From: Glandiceps talaboti
Lineage: Eukaryota > Hemichordata > Enteropneusta > Spengelidae
DNA length: 30,000 bases
Assembly: GCF_964340395.1 (NCBI RefSeq)
Contig: NC_135571.1
Span: 13,641,046-13,671,045 of the forward strand
Reading direction: 5' to 3'
Part shown: piece after piece, positions 1 through 8,991 of the stretch
Layout of the letters: each line of letters starts with the position of its first letter
How positions within the stretch are numbered: the first letter of the stretch is position 1
Made by a program: the position numbers and the translations under genes
The notes under the pieces: generated by a model
The model's input: only the letters and a program-made list of their open reading frames with translations
Database searches by the model: none
Told to the model about the DNA's origin: nothing

Positions 1-80
1 TTTCAGATAACTCCCCCATTTCTTTATGTGTGACGTCTTGAACAATGTGTTTCAGATAACTCCCCAATTTCTCTATGTTT
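1..80. repeat. Tandem repeat, 49-bp unit, cut by window edge
   Basis: Two copies of a unit beginning TTTCAGATAACTCCCC start at positions 1 and 50, giving a 49-bp period. About 29 bases of each copy can be compared and they differ at only two or three positions. The array very probably continues to the left, outside the window, so its copy number is unknown. No coding potential is visible. Confidence 0.75.
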
Positions 81-556
81 CCTGTTTGCAATGTTATACT
101 CAATTTTTGTATTGACTCTACATAATTCTTATGAAAGAAAATCATAGTGAAATAATGTTGCAGCAATAACATACTATGGTTTCAACTCACTGATACAGGC
201 CTCAACCGCGATGTAAGCAAAATACAACACTATCAAAACATGAAGGGAGTAAGTGCTTGCAGACATGGCCTGTAAGATATAAAGTCATTCAATTTAAAAA
301 GCTATTTCTGGTGTCTAATCAGATAATAAGTAAGCCGTCATGTTTTATAAGGTATCTTCTCATGATGAACATGTTCCTAGCATTAACACTCCTCATTTCC
401 ATGCCATTGTGGTCACCATATTTTGTTACAATGACTCTACTATATATACTTAACATCTCTGGTTCTCACATCCTTCACCCAACAAAATTATTTTACCAAA
501 ATTTGTATTTTTCAAAAATGTTCAGTAATTTTTGGGCAGGTTACTACTTAATCTGA
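81..556. other. Unassigned AT-rich sequence
   Basis: No repeat, RNA gene or convincing exon is seen here. A 99-codon open frame (257-556, plus strand) has a composition rich in Phe, Leu, Tyr and Ile as expected from translated AT-rich DNA, no recognisable domain, and no signs of splice sites. I treat it as a chance frame. Confidence 0.5.
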
Positions 557-912
557 TAATTAATAAGTAAATTTGTGAGTTAGTGCTGAAATTGTTTTCT
601 ACCAAATTGTTTTGTTTTTCTGTATGTTTTTGACATGTTTCAAGTTTATTTGAGACTGGAATCATAGCACTTGTGGATTGATGTCAAAAATGTGTAAGTT
701 GCTGCTAAAATTCTTTTACAAAAATTCTTGTTTTCCTGTTACTTTTTGTAACATTTCAGCTTTGCATTAGACTGGAATGATAAAAATTATATTTATTTTT
801 GGATTAATACTAAAATTGTGGTACTTTCCCGCCAAAATTATTTGAACAAAGTTTTTTGCATTTCTGAAACTTTTGGGCAGACTGCAACTAAATTTTAGTC
901 TGAAATAATAGA
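557..912 (-). repeat. Three core monomers of the TTAA miniature-element family, reversed
   Basis: The motif GACTGGAAT recurs at 654 and 770, with a variant TAGTCTGAAAT near 897, giving spacings of about 116 and 127 bp. Between them lie further shared blocks: CTAAAATTCTTTTACAAAAA, a TTCTTGTTTT run, and TTTCCCGCCAAAATTATTTG at 826. These are the reverse complements of blocks in the elements at 2717-2929 and 7028-7576, so this is the same family in opposite orientation, present as a short degenerate tandem run. Clear terminal inverted repeats were not found for this copy. Orientation is given relative to the copy at 2717. Confidence 0.6.
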
Positions 913-1276
913 AATAAATGTAATGAATACATTAATGTCTAAATTTGGATGTAAAAACAAGCAGATTTACTAAAAAATAGTACTCGAAAAATTGTTGCCT
1001 GACGAAAGGTTTGCTTGAGAATTTTGATGCAGGGTGTGTTATGAAATTATGACAAACAGGTCAATCATCTAGTATCCAGCTACGAGAGAATTCCTAGGAG
1101 TTTAAACTATTAAACATACAATTTCAAGAAGTCATTCACGCTAAGCTTTTTTTTTCTTTTTGTCATTTTACAAATTCCTGCAATGATATATCGCTAGATT
1201 CAATCCCTCTGCTCATGAAATGAGTACTTGGTACACTTGCTTGAACAGCTCTATATTGTTGTGTAAGATGAGATTC
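913..1276. other. Unassigned AT-rich sequence
   Basis: I see no repeat, exon or RNA signal in this stretch beyond homopolymer runs of T near 1147. Confidence 0.4.
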
Positions 1277-1498
1277 TTAACCCTTACACTACAGGACACA
1301 TGAAGTTATGGAAATTTTAATTTCATAAAGATTTTTATATGCTCACTTTTGAACCAAAATTTTGCTAAAATTCACTAATAAAGTTAGTTTTGATAAATTC
1401 AGTCTGAAATTAGATAAGATAAACCAAAATATTTACAGAAAAAATAGAATTTTTGTAAATTATTTTGGTGGGAAAATTCATGATACGCCATAGGTTAA
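1277..1498 (+). mobile_element. Degenerate piggyBac-like miniature element
   Basis: The left end reads TTAACCCTTACAC and the right end reads TAGGTTAA, whose complement is TTAACCTA, so both ends carry TTAA followed by a CC(C)T start. The interior has the same ordered blocks as the element at 2717-2929: a CAGTCTGAAAT block near 1402, an ACAGAAAAAATAGAATTTTTG block, and TTTTGGTGGGAAAATTC near the right end. Length is 222 bp including both TTAA. The inverted ends match over only about 8 bp, so this is an older copy. It has no coding capacity and would have depended on a transposase supplied elsewhere. Confidence 0.5.
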
Positions 1499-1799
1499 TG
1501 AAAACCAGATCGTGTAGTGGCACAACTGTTCTCTGTATATAGTATTGTATTCACTCCAACTGAGCAGTGCAACAGATGGATTGAATTTTAGCTGTTGGTA
1601 ACTGTGTCAAATATTTCAAGTGGACATTCTTTATTTGAAATAGTTTGATTTGGTTAGTAATTGTCGTACAGTATATGATGCTGTAATACATGTCAGTATC
1701 AACTCTGCCAGAGACAAAGATGAAACCCTTAGAGACAGTGACTCAATGTATCATATATGCCAGCCATTACATATGACTGTAGTCTGGCTGTTGCATAAA
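1499..1799. other. Unassigned AT-rich sequence
   Basis: Nothing recognisable was seen on either strand. Confidence 0.4.
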
Positions 1800-1935
1800 C
1801 TGTTTCCCGCCAACATTTCGTAGCCTGTCATTTTCACTAAATTTTGTTAATCAAATAAATTGAAACTTTAGACCATCTGTGAAGAAAATTTCAATCAATA
1901 TTTTCCCACCAAAATGTTGTCGTCTGCCATGTATT
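1800..1935 (-). repeat. Degenerate fragment related to the TTAA miniature-element family
   Basis: Two blocks, TTTCCCGCCAACATTTCG at about 1801 and TTTTCCCACCAAAATG at about 1900, match the reverse complement of the TTTTGGCGGGAA block that marks the right part of the family. The rest is too diverged to align by eye. The 14-mer CATGGCAGACGACA, here on the minus strand near 1918-1931, also occurs on the plus strand at 7891. Confidence 0.35.
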
Positions 1936-2547
1936 TCCTTCCAACATATCAACCAAATTTTTAGTGTATCTGTCGAACCAAATTTTTTCTGCCAGAATTT
2001 CCTCATTTCGTTAGAATTCCATATGCAAATTTAAATTTTTCATTGTCAGAATTAATTTGCAGACAAATTTCTTGAAGTGAAAAGCGGAATAATTATTTTA
2101 ATCCTAGAAATATCATGAAAAAAGGAAAAGTGATAAGGGGCAAGTAAAACCTGGACTGAATTTTAGATATGATTCTTCTCTAAGTGGCAACAATTTTCAT
2201 TTAATAACAAAGTGTAGTGCTGATCTTGTTATCTGAATAACAAAATTTTTCATTGCTATTTTCCAAAACGAAAAAACTTAATGAATTACAAAATCTCTGT
2301 TTTTTAACAAAAAAAACTTATTATGTATTCATCATGTCATCTTGGTGAAAGTAGCAACAAGAGTGAGGTCAGTTGATAGATTTTAAGAGAAAAGAGTTTC
2401 TAGAATGTGAAATAAGTCAAACAAAGGCAGTTTATCATGATGACCATTTATATTATTCATGGGTCTGTCGGCAATGATCACATTTTTGATAAATGATTCC
2501 TCTCCACCATTTCCTAGCCCTGAGGTTTGTAATTGCAACATTCAACT
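1936..2547. other. Unassigned AT-rich sequence
   Basis: No gene or array was seen. The stretch contains several A- or T-rich runs but nothing periodic. Confidence 0.4.
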
Positions 2548-2561
2548 ATAGAGGGCGCTAT
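2548..2561 (+). promoter_or_regulatory. CTCF-like core motif ATAGAGGGCGCTAT
   Basis: The string AGAGGGCGCTA matches the core of the bilaterian CTCF recognition consensus and stands out because its neighbourhood is very AT-rich. The upstream CCA part of the full consensus is not present, and one motif alone is weak evidence. Such GAGGGCGCTA strings can also be part of dispersed repeats. Confidence 0.25.
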
Positions 2562-2716
2562 ACTGTCAAATACGCACTAAGGAACTGTCTCAGATAATTT
2601 GCTCACAAATGAAGTAGATTTGTTTAGCATTGATTTCTAGTTCTCATCTTAACTTGTGTGGCATTTTAAATTCAATCATAATTTGTTAGGAAATTATCAA
2701 GTACATCATAAATGTT

Positions 2717-2929
2717 TTAACCCTTTCATGACTAGAGACGAGTTTTAAATAATATGGGGACCCAATTTATATGAATATTTTCATACTTACAATAATATTA
2801 CTTTATTAGGAAGTAACATTTCTTTAATTCCAGTCTAAAATGAAGTTAATATATGCCAAAAACTTACACAAAACAAGAATTTTGTCCAAACAATTTTGGC
2901 GGGAATGTTTTCAGTATTGAAGGGGTTAA
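2717..2929 (+). mobile_element. piggyBac-like miniature inverted-repeat element (best copy)
   Basis: The element begins TTAACCCTTTCA (2717-2728) and ends TGAAGGGGTTAA (2918-2929). The two ends are inverted repeats over 12 bp with one mismatch, and TTAA is present at both boundaries. A TTAA target site together with inverted ends starting CCC(T/C)TT is the known signature of piggyBac-superfamily transposons, and short noncoding copies of this kind are their non-autonomous derivatives. The interior, about 205 bp, has no reading frame of note. It carries the blocks CCAGTCTAAAATGAAG, ATATGCCAAAAACTTAC, AACAAGAATTTTGT and AATTTTGGCGGGAA that recur in at least five other places in the window, so this copy defines the family. 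No transposase gene is present. Confidence 0.75.
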
Positions 2930-4082
2930 AGAAATCTGTAAATGGAATAATTGGAGATATTAGGTAGTCAGGTAGGTTGTTATGCATTGTTGCTAGGCAA
3001 TCATTGTATGACTCTCAACACAGGAAACAAGTGCAGTTTTGAAGTGTATTTTTAGTTCAGACACCGTCTACTTAGTAAAAGAAATTTAATTTATATAATA
3101 AGACACGACATTACAAAGAAGAATGTATTGTTCCGTAACATTATCAGGAAATATCAACTTTTCACTTGAAATTAGATTTGAAGTCCGCTCCACATTTTTT
3201 TATAATTTTGAAAAAAAAAATCTTGGTAATAAAAAAAAACCAGTTCCTTCTTTAGAAATTGATTTATATAAGAATAGAAATGTATGAGAAAAGAGGAAAG
3301 ACTTATAACAAGAACTGATTGTTTGGGGAAAGTATTTTCTGAATTTAAAAATATGACAGCGACAACGGTGATAACAAAAGAACAAAGAAAATAATATTTG
3401 GAGAGATAAAATCATGATATTGTAGTTTATAGTACAAAATTGTAAGTTACATGTATTATAGAAACACCATCATAAAAAAGAGAATATTCATACTTTTGTT
3501 CAATGATGGTGGCAATGATAACGATAGCACTGTAAATATAAACTCTGATCAGATAATATCGTGATAATACTGTTTATAGCGATCAATAAAGTTCAAGAAA
3601 ATTTGTGGATATTTTTAGATTTTAGGTAAATCTTCACCGGATGTATCTACGGATAAAATAAAACTCACTCTATGTATTAAGTTTCAACCTTTGTTACAAA
3701 AGATAAGTTGATAAAATAAGTGAAAGCCCAGTAGATTTCATTCTCCATGATTCATCCCCAAAAATACCTATTAAGAGAAAAGGTTATAAAAAATTGACTA
3801 TAAATCTTCAAAAAGATGAGCTTGAGATAAAAAATTTGGTGGAAATGACAAAAAAGGTGTCATTTTGTGATGATGAATAGGGATAATCAGACTGGAATCG
3901 TTGCTATAGGGACACATGATTTGGATGAACAGTTAAAAGCTTTATTTGCCAACCTTTATCTTGTCGGCAATAATGAGAACATCATATTTTACAGTGTAGA
4001 AATGTGATGAAAAATGACAAAAAACACTTCAAAAGTGAGAGTAAGAAGTATAAATCATAATTAATGTGGTCATTACTATTAT
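2930..4082. other. Unassigned AT-rich sequence
   Basis: No array, RNA gene or plausible exon was found. Around 2988-3001 the string TTGTTGCTAGGCAATC resembles an RFX-type X-box (GTTGCTAGGCAAC) with the last base changed. A 71-codon minus-strand frame at 3200-3415 is Phe/Ser-rich and is considered chance. Confidence 0.4.
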
Positions 4083-4218
4083 ATAGAAATGTCTCCCCAA
4101 TAAATTTTACACCTCATACCTGTTTATAGTTGTTGTGAAATACAATATTTATATTTGTCATAGAAATGTCTCTCCCAATAAATTTTACACCTTGAGTTTT
4201 TGTGACATACAATATTTC
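4083..4218. repeat. Two-copy tandem duplication, about 77 bp
   Basis: TAGAAATGTCTCCCCAATAA at 4084 is repeated at 4161 as TAGAAATGTCTCTCCCAATA. The copies run on through AATTTTACACC and end with GTGAAATACAATATTT (4135) and GTGACATACAATATTT (4202). The left halves are 77 bp apart and the right halves 67 bp apart, so one copy has gained or lost about 10 bp in the middle. Confidence 0.75.
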
Positions 4219-4609
4219 CATGGCTTTCTAGTAGGATTTCTGTGTGTATGAACCTACATTATACCAAATTTCCGGCTGTATCAGGGAAACTGAACAAATC
4301 TGACCAAATACCCACCCATTCTGTTGATGTTTTGTTGTTTCACAAAAACTCTGAACACAAGGTACAAGGTGCAAAATTTATTGGGTAGACAGGTGTTGAT
4401 GGTGTTATGTGTTTTGCTCTATAATATCACTCATAACCAAAGAAGTCAACATGTTTTTCCATCATTTCGCAATGAAAATGGTATTTCAAACGTAATAAAG
4501 ATGTAACAAGCTGAAAGGTAACAACATAAGTGGTGTCTCTCGCAATGCATCGTGGAACCAGAAAATCAATTATCACACCTGTCATTCAGTCTAAACGGTT
4601 AATCTTCTC
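4219..4609. other. Unassigned AT-rich sequence
   Basis: A 60-codon plus-strand frame (4324-4506) is present but shows no domain and no splice or start context worth noting. No other feature was seen. Confidence 0.4.
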
Positions 4610-5815
4610 TTCTTTGACACTGAATTCCTCAATATCAAAAACTAACATTCTAAAAACATAGCTTACTGTTAAGAAAATAGCCAATGTATAGATTCCACGT
4701 CATTGACTAAATACATAGTACTTGTAAGACTTAGTCACCAAATTTCAAACTAACATCCAAACCAGTCATCAAACTTTCTAAATCCTTCAAGTTTTCAAAC
4801 GAATCACTTAATACAGAGTGTTCACTCTCTGGTCTTCATGTCATCAATTTACAGAGTAAAAATAGAACACTGCCCCAATCGTCTTTCATTTACAAATCCG
4901 TAAATTTTCCGAATGAATCACTAAATACAACGTGTTAATCTTTTGTCAACAACTTAAAAACTAACATTGTAATTTGTCAAGTGGTGCTTTTGTCTTCATG
5001 TCACCAATTGCAAAAACTATTAGTGAATACGAAATGTGTTTTTTTTCACAAATTGTAAGTTCCCATGTCATTTGCTACATCTTTTGCCACTCAGGTCAAT
5101 AATTTTAAAACCAACTTCCATAAAATTAGCACTCATCAAACTTTATATATCCTTAAACTGTCCAAGTGATCCCCAATAAAATGTTAAGTCTTTAGTCTTC
5201 ACATTATCAATTTATAAACAGAGCACACCATGTGTCTTTCTTTCACAAAACTTTCATTTTTAAAGTCGTTCGCTAAACACAAACTGTTTTAAATCTTTTG
5301 ATGAATGTGTCAGTAATTTGGAAAACTAACTGTACAACGTGTCTTTATTTTACAAATCTTAAGTTTCCTTTGATGTTTGATGCACATACCACCCAATTTT
5401 AAAACTAACTTCTAATCCAAGTAGCAAATCTCCAAGTTTGAATGTGGTTGCCAAGTACCCACTGTTAAATCTTTAAATACACGTCACAATATTTTAAAAC
5501 CAACATCCAACCCAATCATTAAAGATTACAAATCCCCACGTTTCCATGCAATTCATTTCAATACAAAGTGTTTAAATGTTTGACACACAGGTCACCAATT
5601 TCTAAAACTAACAAACCAAACTGCCAATTCACCGAGAAAAAAAAGACAAATCGTGTAGTTTCCAGGTGGTTCGCTAAATACAAAGTGTTCATTCTGTAAC
5701 AATCGTGGCGTATATTTCTAAAACTAACAGAGTCTTGATGTACTTCTTTACAAAACAATACTTTCTATAGAGTTTAAGTCATTCCCTAAATACAAGACCT
5801 TAAATTACCAATGTG
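4610..5815. repeat. Ancient degenerate tandem array, about 110-bp unit, roughly 10-11 copies
   Basis: Three short blocks recur in the same order across 1.2 kb: (1) a block like GCTAAATACAAAGTGTTC, seen near 4709, 4808, 4919, 5022, 5174, 5273, 5454, 5550, 5672 and 5786; (2) a block like CAGGTCACCAATTT; and (3) a block like TTTAAAACTAACATCCAA, seen near 4637, 4746, 4948, 5101, 5311, 5397, 5490, 5599 and 5717. Spacing between successive copies of block 1 is mostly 96-122 bp, with larger gaps where a copy is too eroded to see. Pairwise identity is low and indels are common, so this is a very old array. The frames across it are interrupted by stops, so it is not a repeated protein. Confidence 0.65.
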
Positions 5816-6465
5816 AATTGGTGAATAGAAGTCAAAATAAAATGCCGTAGGTTATGGAATAGATCTTAATACTTCTAAACCCACTTCTTGTGTATATTTT
5901 TTATCCCTACCCCAGGGCAAGCTTTGAGGCTGCAATTTCGATCCTTAGCACCCAATTATTCCTCCTTTGTCTTCCATTGTTTCTGTTAATTATGTAACTG
6001 CTCATTCCCTTTGTTATGCAAATGATATCATATCCTACTCATCTTCCTATTGTTATGTAAATTAAGACTAGCCATGATCTAATTGAGTCTGTTTGTTTAG
6101 TATCAGTGGTGAGGAGAGAACTAACTGATGAAATGGTGAGTGTTAGTCAGCTTTGCAATTTTTCGTTTCTGATGCAGTATTATATTTTTGTCTACCTGAG
6201 TTGCAACAGTTTAGGAAAGAAAGAAGATCGATGAAACTTGAACATAAATAATTTATTTGTTTTAGATACCTGATATATTTTTTGCTTAATTTGAAGAATG
6301 TGTAGATAATTCCAAATTGCATGGTTTTCGCTCTTCCTCTGTCAATGCAAGTAATTGGAAGAGAAAAACATTGAAGATTTTGAAATGTCTGTATACTTTT
6401 TGTTTCGACAAATGAAAATTATTCCAGACGTTATATTTTGTTCGGTCATTTATTTCTACATTAAC
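5816..6465. other. Unassigned sequence with a possible splice-donor context near 6135
   Basis: No clear gene. An octamer ATGCAAAT lies at 6017-6024. At 6128-6140 the string GATGAAATGGTGAGTG combines a start-like ATG with a consensus 5' splice donor (GTGAGT). An ATG directly before an intron is a known arrangement in animals, but nothing downstream supports an exon chain, so no gene is called. Confidence 0.3.
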
Positions 6466-6702
6466 AACATATATCTAAGTAATGAAAATATCTGCTCACA
6501 GAGTGGAAAAATTCTTGGAAGGCAATCACAAATTTTTGTTGAAGTCTCGCCAGCATCACCAGGAGTGTACTACTGATGAGACACCAGCGAACATTTGAGA
6601 TTCCCGTCCAAGAAATATTTGGACTCTGTGAGTAGAAATTTTCAATGCTATAAAGTATAAAACCCAGAGACCGTGAACATTCATTGTTGTAACATATATC
6701 TA
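6466..6702. repeat. Long imperfect inverted repeat (hairpin) flanked by 12-bp direct repeats
   Basis: The left arm is about 6481-6553 and the right arm about 6573-6649, separated by a loop of about 19 nt. Pairing is roughly 70-75 percent over more than 70 bp and includes perfect blocks such as CTCACAGAGT (6495-6504) against ACTCTGTGAG (6623-6632). The region is flanked by a perfect 12-bp direct repeat, AACATATATCTA, at 6466-6477 and 6691-6702. This could be a foldback-type miniature transposon with its target duplication, or the source of a hairpin RNA. Overlapping open frames on both strands (6355-6576 plus, 6461-6829 minus) are mirror readings of the inverted repeat and are not treated as genes. 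Confidence 0.65.
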
Positions 6703-7027
6703 TGAATTGAAGTGAGGATAATGATGCAAAATTTGTCATACTTACCAAAATTTGATAAATTCCACCAGGAGTACATTCTGTGTCAACTAAAATTATTGTC
6801 TGTCGTATCTCAGAATGATGCTGCTGCATTTTATTTCCTAAAAGATTGTTATCTTCTGATATCTAGAGAATATTTCATGAATGACTCAACACTGAACCTT
6901 TTCTCTTTTGAATCAACTGAATGTGTGATCTGTCTGCACTTCCATATACTTACAATAAGTAGGCTCTATTTTTACTTTTTCTATAAAAATTGCATCATTT
7001 TTAAATCAATTTTTGACTTCATTTATT
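6703..7027. other. Unassigned AT-rich sequence
   Basis: A 105-codon plus-strand frame (6712-7029) runs through here. It is rich in Phe, Tyr, Leu and Ile, starts 10 bases after a repeat boundary and runs into the next repeat, so I read it as a chance frame rather than a gene. Confidence 0.4.
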
Positions 7028-7290
7028 GAATAAGTATTATTTCTATGATTCCAGTTCAAAATAAATATCAGATTTGTCAAACAGTCAAAAGAGCAAAAAA
7101 AATTGTTCAATGAAAAATTATCGGTGAAAAGTTACACAATTTTAGTACCATTTCATTAGTTAGTATTATTTCTATAATTCCAGTCGAAAATAAAATTGAA
7201 ATGTGCCAAAATTATCGTGAAAAAATGCAAATTTGTAACTAATTTTGTAGAAAGAATATGCCAGATGCTGGTATTATGGGAAAGGTTAAA
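7028..7290 (+). mobile_element. Two core monomers of the TTAA element with a right terminus
   Basis: The block AGTATTATTTCTATGATTCC begins at about 7031 and recurs as AGTATTATTTCTATAATTCC at about 7162, 131 bp later. Each is followed by AAAATAAA and a TGTCAAA or TGTGCCAAA block, as in the element at 2717. The right end GGGAAAGGTTAA (7278-7289) is the expected terminal inverted repeat plus TTAA. No matching left end is visible, so the copy is truncated or rearranged. Confidence 0.55.
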
Positions 7291-7329
7291 GTGTTGGATG
7301 TATGCTCACATGATTTAGAATGGATTAAA

Positions 7330-7576
7330 TTTTGATAAAAATCAATGTATCGAGTTTCTTTCTCTGACTCCAGTCCAAAATGATATTAAAATGTGTTAAA
7401 ATCTTACAAAAAAACAAGAATTTTTGTTTACATAATTTTAGTGGGAAATTTAAAACAATTTTAGTGTCAATTCATAGATGAACATTATCTTGATGACTTC
7501 ATTCCAAAATAAAATTGAGATGTGCCAAAAAATTACAAAAAAACAAGAATTTTGTGATAAATTTTGGTGGGAAAGT
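7330..7576 (+). repeat. Two further core monomers of the TTAA element family
   Basis: The block GACTCCAGTCCAAAATGA at about 7366 and GACTTCATTCCAAAATAA at about 7496 are 130 bp apart. Both are followed by a TGTGTTAAAA or TGTGCCAAAA block, then by AAAAAAACAAGAATTTT, and end with AATTTTAGTGGGAAA or AATTTTGGTGGGAAA. With the preceding copy, four monomers lie within 550 bp in one orientation, a tandem expansion of the inside of the miniature element. Confidence 0.6.
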
Positions 7577-7891
7577 GGATAGACACTCTTGGATAGTTAT
7601 CTGTTCCAATCAATAGTGAATATATAGCTTCTCTGTATACAGCCTTCAGTACTGTCAACAAGACAATGTTAGAATAATATTGATGGACAAAGAGATACAG
7701 ATACACCAATAGATACAGTTAGACAAACACATTTTGTTGATTTTACGATTAAACGATAATTATACTGATAATATTTTCATTCAGGATATTGAATTATTGT
7801 ATTCTTTTCTCAGTACAAACCAGTTATGTCATCACTAATAGGCAATTTCAAATAAATTCCCACAAATCAATACCCAATAAGACTTCCCAAC
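7577..7891. other. Unassigned AT-rich sequence
   Basis: Nothing recognisable was seen apart from a short GATACAGATACACCAATAGA tract near 7691-7716. Confidence 0.4.
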
Positions 7892-7999
7892 ATGGCAGAC
7901 GACATTCCAGACATACTTGTTGATATTTGTAATTTTGTGAGAATTTTTGTCAGGAAGTTAAAGAAAATATACCAGAAAAAAGTATCATTCCATCTCTGA
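7892..7999 (+). CDS. Candidate short coding exon or chance frame, 35 codons
   Basis: An ATG in a strong initiation context (CCAACATGG) opens a 35-codon frame that starts MADDIPDILVDICNF and stops with TGA at 7997-7999. The first 15 residues are acidic and more protein-like than the average open frame in this window. A possible splice donor, GTGAGA, follows the TTT codon at about 7937, which would make this a first coding exon of about 45 nt. An in-frame TAA lies upstream, so the ATG would be the true start. Against this, the first 14 bases match a minus-strand string near 1918-1931 inside repeat-like DNA, and I recognise no family. It could easily be chance. Confidence 0.2.
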   Translation: MADDIPDILVDICNFVRIFVRKLKKIYQKKVSFHL

Positions 8000-8174
8000 T
8001 TATTGCATGGTATTACTGAGGTAATATTGTGGATTTATTTGGACTTGAGCCAAATTTTACAACGTAAAAGACACACTTGGGTATTCATATGTTTGTTATA
8101 TCAGGAGTGACATGAAAACTGAAAATGAACAGTTTTTGAAGGAACATATTGTATGATGAGTCATCAGATATGAT

Positions 8175-8450
8175 ATCAGTTTTCAAACAAACAATCTGAC
8201 TCAAAATTTGCAATATTTTCATCACTTTTTTCAAGTTTTGCAGACAAAACTGAACAGTTCCTCACAAGTACAACATTCATTGTTCAAACTTCAAGGTTAC
8301 ATAAAAACGAGGAAAAATTCAAAACAGTCAGTTTGCAAACTTTAAGTTTTGCATAACAGACATGAAAAAGTTCAAACCAAGTCTGACTATCAGTTTTCAA
8401 ACTTCAAATTTTACAAAACAAACAAGAAAAATGTCAAAACAAATCAATCA
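8175..8450. repeat. Degenerate tandem repeat, 50-60 bp unit, about five copies
   Basis: A block like CAGTTTTCAAACTTCAAATT begins at about 8175, 8224, 8280, 8330 and 8391, and in most copies is followed by a TTTTGCA or TTACA block and by AAAAATTCAAAAC. Spacing is 49-61 bp. Copies differ by many substitutions and small indels, so this array is older than the neighbouring one at 8650. A 61-codon frame across it (8349-8534) is a reading of the repeat. Confidence 0.6.
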
Positions 8451-8649
8451 ACCAAAAGAATTTGTATAGCGCCAAAATCCAATACCATGTACTGTTCAAT
8501 GGTGCTGAACAGCAACAATAGTAGAATGTTGTAAAAAGTTAGAGAAAGGACATTTCAGTAAGCAACACCATATGTAATGAATTTATAGATATTTGATAAA
8601 TTTATCTTTCATTGCAAAATATAAACAAAGAAAATATCAAAGAAATACG
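8451..8649. other. Short spacer between two tandem arrays
   Basis: No feature is recognised here. Confidence 0.4.
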
Positions 8650-8924
8650 ACAGTTTTGAAGTAGTCAGACTTTAATGATGAAAAATTCCCTCACAGGAAC
8701 TACAACAGTTTTGAAGTACTCAAACTTTAATGATGAAAAATTCCCTCACAGGAACTATAACAATTTTGAAGTAATCAAACTTTAAAGATGAAAAATTCCC
8801 TCACAGGAACTACAACAATTTTGAAGTACTCAAACTTTAATGATGAAAAATTCCCTCACAGGAACTACAACAATTTTGAAGTAGTCAAACTTTAATGATG
8901 AAAACTCCCACCACAGGTGGTCAG
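8650..8924. repeat. Tandem repeat, 55-bp unit, five copies
   Basis: Units begin ACAGTTTTGAAGTA or ACAATTTTGAAGTA at 8650, 8705, 8760, 8815 and 8870, exactly 55 bp apart. Each runs through CAAACTTTAATGATGAAAAA and TTCCCTCACAGGAACTA. Only a few substitutions separate the copies, except that the last unit diverges at its end (CCCACCACAGGTGG). The array is young. No frame stays open through it in a way that suggests a repeated protein. Confidence 0.95.
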
Positions 8925-8991
8925 TAGAACAACGAAATAATCTTACTAGTCGCAAAATTGAATAAAGTCAATACGGTGTCAAAGTTTATTG

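Noticed and set aside
6128-6142. First exon ending ATG|GTGAGT
   Set aside because: Only a single codon and a donor; no promoter, no downstream exon and no transcript evidence available.
6461-6829. 122-codon minus-strand open frame
   Set aside because: It lies across the inverted repeat at 6466-6702 and mirrors a plus-strand frame over the same DNA; no domain or codon signal supports it.
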